A DNA stretch of 64,000 nt, from the NCBI GenBank assembly GCA_902363835.1, contig CABJBM010000028.1:1-64000 (forward strand), in the 5' to 3' direction. A program made the position numbers and the translations under genes. Of the stretch, positions 61,236 to 64,000 are shown one piece after another. Each line of letters opens with the position of its first letter. Position 1 is the first letter of the stretch. The stretch is from Lachnospiraceae bacterium. Its GTDB lineage: Bacteria; Bacillota; Clostridia; Lachnospirales; Lachnospiraceae. The notes beneath the pieces are model-generated. The model ran no database searches. It saw nothing but the letters and a program-made list of their open reading frames with translations, and was not told the origin of the DNA.

Positions 61236-62564
61236 ATGCTGATTCAGGAAGAAATAAGTGTTCAGGAAAAGCTTGAAATATTATCAGATGCTGCAAAATA
61301 TGACGTTGCCTGTACTTCCAGCGGAGTGGACCGGAAGGGGAAGGCAGGGACTCTTGGGAATACTACGGCACCCGGGATCTGCCATAGCTTTTCTGCAGAC
61401 GGCAGGTGTATTTCCCTTTTAAAAATATTATTTACCAACCAGTGTATCCATGACTGCAAGTACTGTATTAACCGCTGCTCCAACGATGTGGTCAGGACTG
61501 CATTTACTCCGGAGGAGGTGTGCCGTCTTACCATTCAGTTTTACCGCCGCAATTACATTGAAGGGCTGTTCCTCAGCTCCGGAGTTCTTTACAGTGCCGA
61601 TTATACCATGGATCTGATTTACCAGACCCTTAAAAAACTTCGGGAAGAATATCATTTCCGCGGTTATATCCATGTAAAGGCCATTCCCGGCGCAGATCCT
61701 GTCCTCATTGAAAAGACGGGGTTTCTGGCAGACCGTATGAGCATTAACCTGGAGCTTCCCACGGCCGACGGTCTCAAGAAGCTGGCTCCAGGTAAGAGCA
61801 GAAGCAAGATCCTTACGCCCATGAAGCAGATCCAGAATGGAATTAAGGCCAACCGTTATGAGTTGATGGAATACGGAAAGGTTCCCTCCTTTGTGCCTGC
61901 AGGGCAGAGCACCCAGATGATCGTGGGGGCTACCGGGGAAAATGACTTTCAGATGATGATGGTAGCAGAGGCTCTTTATCAGAATTATGATCTAAAAAGG
62001 GTTTTTTATTCGGCGTTTGTTCCTGTTAACAAGGATAACAGCCTGCCTGCCCTTCCCGGAGGCCCGCCCCTTTTGCGGGAACACAGGCTGTATCAGGCGG
62101 ATTGGCTCATGCGTTATTATGGATTTCAAGCGGGGGAATTGCTGTCCGAGGAACGTCCTAATTTTAATGTGCTTCTGGATCCTAAATGTGACTGGGCCCT
62201 GCGCCATCTGGAACTATTTCCGGTGGAAGTAAACAAGGCAGATTATTATACCCTTTTGAGGGTTCCCGGAATGGGTGTGAAGTCGGTAAAACGTATTATT
62301 GCGGCCAGACGGAATGGGCCTCTTGATTTTGATGCTTTAAAAAAGATTGGTGTGGTATTAAAACGGGCAATTTATTTCATTACATGTTCCGGCAGGATGA
62401 TGTATCCGGTTAAGATCGAGGAGGATTTTATTTCCAACCACCTGATCGGTGAGGAACAGAAAAAAGTATGGGATATCGGTTCAACAGGAACGTTTCGCCA
62501 GCTTTCTTTGTTTGATGACATGAATTTACCGGCATTGTCAGATTTTGGAGGGATTCGGATATGA
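61236..62564 (+). CDS. radical SAM protein of the putative DNA modification/repair family
   Basis: The protein is 442 residues from the ATG at 61236. The radical-SAM cluster motif is CIHDCKYC (C-x3-C-x2-C) within LLKILFTNQCIHDCKYCINRC-type context, preceded by GICHSF. A C-terminal helix-hairpin-helix (LRVPGMGVKSVKRIIAARRN) is typical of DNA-binding proteins. The family (described as a putative DNA modification/repair radical SAM protein) is regularly paired with the next gene. The reaction is unknown. The start lies 12 nt after the LexA box, and the ORF track extension upstream would cover the promoter, so the shorter start is used. Confidence 0.88.
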   Translation: MLIQEEISVQEKLEILSDAAKYDVACTSSGVDRKGKAGTLGNTTAPGICHSFSADGRCISLLKILFTNQCIHDCKYCINRCSNDVVRTAFTPEEVCRLTIQFYRRNYIEGLFLSSGVLYSADYTMDLIYQTLKKLREEYHFRGYIHVKAIPGADPVLIEKTGFLADRMSINLELPTADGLKKLAPGKSRSKILTPMKQIQNGIKANRYELMEYGKVPSFVPAGQSTQMIVGATGENDFQMMMVAEALYQNYDLKRVFYSAFVPVNKDNSLPALPGGPPLLREHRLYQADWLMRYYGFQAGELLSEERPNFNVLLDPKCDWALRHLELFPVEVNKADYYTLLRVPGMGVKSVKRIIAARRNGPLDFDALKKIGVVLKRAIYFITCSGRMMYPVKIEEDFISNHLIGEEQKKVWDIGSTGTFRQLSLFDDMNLPALSDFGGIRI

Positions 62565-63340
62565 AGACCGTCTATTTGTGCGAAGACAGCGTGGAAGGCA
62601 TTCTCAGCGGCGTATATGCAGCCTGGACCAGCAGGAAAGGGCATGAGAATGTGAAGCTGGGACTTATGGGGAATGAGGATACCATGGAGCTGTTCTGCCA
62701 GTATGAGGAGGTTCCTGTCAGTGCCGAAAATGCGGATAAGGTGGTACAGGCTATCAGGAAGAAAATATCTGAGGAAGCTTATGCCTCCGTATACAAAGCC
62801 GCTTTAAGCAAGGAAAAGGACCGGGGAGATAAAATTTACCGTTTTTTGATTTACGGCTTCCATTTTGGAGCAAGAATCGTCCATATGCTGCAGGTTCAGG
62901 AGGTATACGACATTTTTCAAATGTGCCGTCATATTGATCATGAGACCCATATGCTCACGGGCTTTGTGCGCTTTGTGGAGATGGAGGGGAACCTTCTGGT
63001 AAGCCGGATCGGTCCAAAGAATGATGTGCTTGTTCTTCTTGCTCCTCATTTTATGGACCGCATGTCAGGGGAAAATTGGGTTTTATACGATGAAAACAGG
63101 AAAAAAGCGGTTTTGCATCCTGCCCTGCGGCCATGGTTTTTGGTGGATCTGATTTCATCGGAATGGGAAAAACGAATGAGAAAAGCGTCGGATGAAGATG
63201 AATATGAAGTACTTTTTCAGCGATTTAGAAAAAGTGTTTCCATAAAAGAAAGGACAAATCCGACTTGTCAGCGCAATCACATGCCTCTCCGTTACAGGGC
63301 CTATATGCCTGAATTTTCTCATGGCTTAGAAGACTCCTGA
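62561..63340 (+). CDS. probable DNA metabolism protein, partner of the radical SAM enzyme
   Basis: A 259-residue protein. N-terminal TVYLCEDSVEGILSGVYAAW begins the DUF4130-type region, with FLIYGFHFGARIVHMLQVQE in the middle and FVRFVEMEGNLLVSRIGPKN, VLVLLAPHFMDRMSGENWVL, YDENRKKAVLHP toward the C-terminus. The end (NPTCQRNHMPLRYRAYMPEF) contains a conserved-looking Cys/His cluster. It overlaps the radical SAM stop by 4 bp and so is translationally coupled. In other genomes relatives are fused or linked to uracil-DNA-glycosylase-like genes, which supports a repair role. Confidence 0.85.
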   Translation: MKTVYLCEDSVEGILSGVYAAWTSRKGHENVKLGLMGNEDTMELFCQYEEVPVSAENADKVVQAIRKKISEEAYASVYKAALSKEKDRGDKIYRFLIYGFHFGARIVHMLQVQEVYDIFQMCRHIDHETHMLTGFVRFVEMEGNLLVSRIGPKNDVLVLLAPHFMDRMSGENWVLYDENRKKAVLHPALRPWFLVDLISSEWEKRMRKASDEDEYEVLFQRFRKSVSIKERTNPTCQRNHMPLRYRAYMPEFSHGLEDS

Positions 63341-63343
63341 TTT

Positions 63344-63362
63344 TAAGGCGGCCTTATTTTTT
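63344..63362 (+). terminator. weak terminator after the radical-SAM pair
   Basis: AAGGC/GCCTT forms a short stem, preceded by TTTT and followed by ATTTTTTC, just after the stop at 63340. The stem is short, so confidence is low. Confidence 0.4.
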
Positions 63363-63496
63363 CAGGCAAAAGGATGATATCAGAAAGAAAAGCATTGCCT
63401 TTTTCCCTTTTTTCGGTTATCATAAAAGCAGGTTCCGGTTCAGGAACATTCCAGATGCGTTTCTGCATATTTTCCAGGTTTATTGTATATGAAACA

Positions 63497-63649
63497 GAAG
63501 AATGAAATACCCTGGGCATACCTTTACGCCCAAAAACCATGGACAGGAAGAATGAAATACCCTGGGGATATACCTTTATGCCAAAAAAGCATGGCAGGCA
63601 TAAGGAAGTACTCAGCAGGTATACCTTCATGCCAAAAAAGCATGGGCAG
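63497..63649 (+). repeat. three tandem ~51-bp degenerate repeats
   Basis: Units at about 63497-63546, 63547-63597 and 63598-63649. Each contains a GAAGAATGAAATACCCTGG-like start (more diverged in unit 3), TATACCTTYATGCCAAAAAA and CATGGRCAG. The reading frames through it are not conserved enough to be a gene. It lies between the DNA-metabolism gene and comM. Confidence 0.75.
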
Positions 63650-63672
63650 ATATATGGAAAGGAGAGGCGGTT

Positions 63673-64000
63673 TTGTACAGTAAAGTTCATAGTGTGGGTA
63701 TTAAGGGGGTGGAAGGGGTCCCGATTCTGGTGGAGGCAGATGTCAGTGACGGGCTTCCTGGCTTTTCCATGGTGGGCTATCTCTCTTCTGAGGTGAGAGA
63801 AGCCCAGGACCGGGTGAGAACGGCATTAAGAAATTCCGGCTTCCGGCTGCCTGCAAAAAAGGTTACTATTAATTTATCCCCTGCTGATATCCGCAAGGAG
63901 GGGACTGCTTTTGATTTGCCCATTGCAGTGGCGATTCTTACAGCTTCCAGCATGATAAAACCCGCTGCTTTAGAGGATTGTGTGATTTCCGGTGAATTGG
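63673..64000 (+). CDS. comM: ComM/YifB-family Mg-chelatase-like ATPase (partial, runs off the window)
   Basis: Only the first ~109 codons are present. The TTG start at 63673 follows GGAAAGGAGAGG. The N-terminus reads LYSKVHSVGIKGVEGVP, then LVEADVSDGLPGFSMVGYLS, EVREAQDRVRTALRNSGFRL, KVTINLSPADIRKEGTAFDL and PIAVAILTA. This is the Lon-like ChlI domain of ComM. In Gram-negative bacteria ComM is a DNA helicase for branch migration in transformation. The AAA+ domain lies beyond the right edge. Confidence 0.9.
   Translation, partial: MYSKVHSVGIKGVEGVPILVEADVSDGLPGFSMVGYLSSEVREAQDRVRTALRNSGFRLPAKKVTINLSPADIRKEGTAFDLPIAVAILTASSMIKPAALEDCVISGEL

Noticed and set aside
63343..63690. Minus-strand ORF over the tandem repeats
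   Set aside because: Its repeated residues only mirror the DNA repeats; there is no ribosome binding site or recognisable family.

Overview
The window looks like chromosomal DNA from a fermentative, sporulating-type Firmicute of the Lachnospiraceae (Clostridium cluster XIVa; a Lacrimispora/Enterocloster-like genome would fit). The basis is moderate GC, strong AGGAGG ribosome binding sites, clostridial-type ABC, PTS and microcompartment genes, an FMN riboswitch and SigA-type promoters. No tRNA, rRNA or CRISPR array was seen.

Layout. 1-0.4 kb: an FMN riboswitch with its terminator on the minus strand, beside what may be the end of an insertion sequence. 0.5-5.7 kb: rpoN, a small FMN-binding oxidoreductase, an HxlR regulator, and an ECF-type sigma factor with a membrane anti-sigma/sensor protein. 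6.2-8.2 kb: deoD-deoB purine nucleoside salvage. 8.3-15.6 kb: a regulator divergent from a four-gene catabolic operon (PTS EIIBC, fumarase-superfamily lyase, GH4 6-phosphoglycosidase, NagA-like deacetylase) whose substrate is not obvious. 16.2-24.5 kb: a purine nucleoside operon (PNP, zinc dehydrogenase, BMP lipoprotein, ABC ATPase, two permeases, MTA/SAH-deaminase-like amidohydrolase). 24.9-44.0 kb: a ribose-type ABC importer, methylthioribose kinase (MtnK) and methylthioribose-1-phosphate isomerase (MtnA), a DeoR regulator, and a complete bacterial microcompartment (BMC) operon. That operon encodes a class II aldolase, aldehyde dehydrogenase, four BMC-H shell proteins, PduL, a BMC-P vertex protein, a signal-less solute-binding-like protein, a CoA-disulfide-reductase-like flavoprotein, a CoA-transferase-like pair, an iron alcohol dehydrogenase and DhaK/DhaL. 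44.1-49.6 kb: RpiR regulator, PTS EIIABC and GH38 mannosidase, probably for mannosylglycerate. 49.7-52.0 kb: a RAT antiterminator site, an EIIB/LicT deletion chimera and an MFS transporter. 52.0-56.3 kb, minus strand: an S8 protease-like protein lacking the catalytic serine, a nitroreductase, a membrane-anchored protein and a TetR regulator. 56.5-60.9 kb: MMPL exporter plus exported partner. 61.2-63.3 kb: a radical-SAM/DNA-metabolism gene pair behind a LexA-type box. 63.7 kb to the end: the start of comM.

The most interesting system is 16-44 kb. Read as a pathway, purine 5'-deoxynucleosides (5'-deoxyadenosine or methylthioadenosine, the by-products of radical SAM and polyamine chemistry) would be imported, deaminated and phosphorolysed. 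Alternatively, free 5-deoxyribose or methylthioribose would be imported and phosphorylated by MtnK. MtnA would make the ribulose-1-phosphate, and an aldolase carrying an encapsulation-type tail would split it into DHAP and a volatile or toxic aldehyde inside a microcompartment. There the aldehyde would go to acyl-CoA, acyl-phosphate and alcohol. This would be a compartmentalised version of the known DHAP shunt. Two diverged copies of a ~300-bp promoter region stand in front of the nucleoside operon and the ABC-mtnK-mtnA operon, which ties the two halves together. The functions are inferred from family membership and context; no homology search was run.
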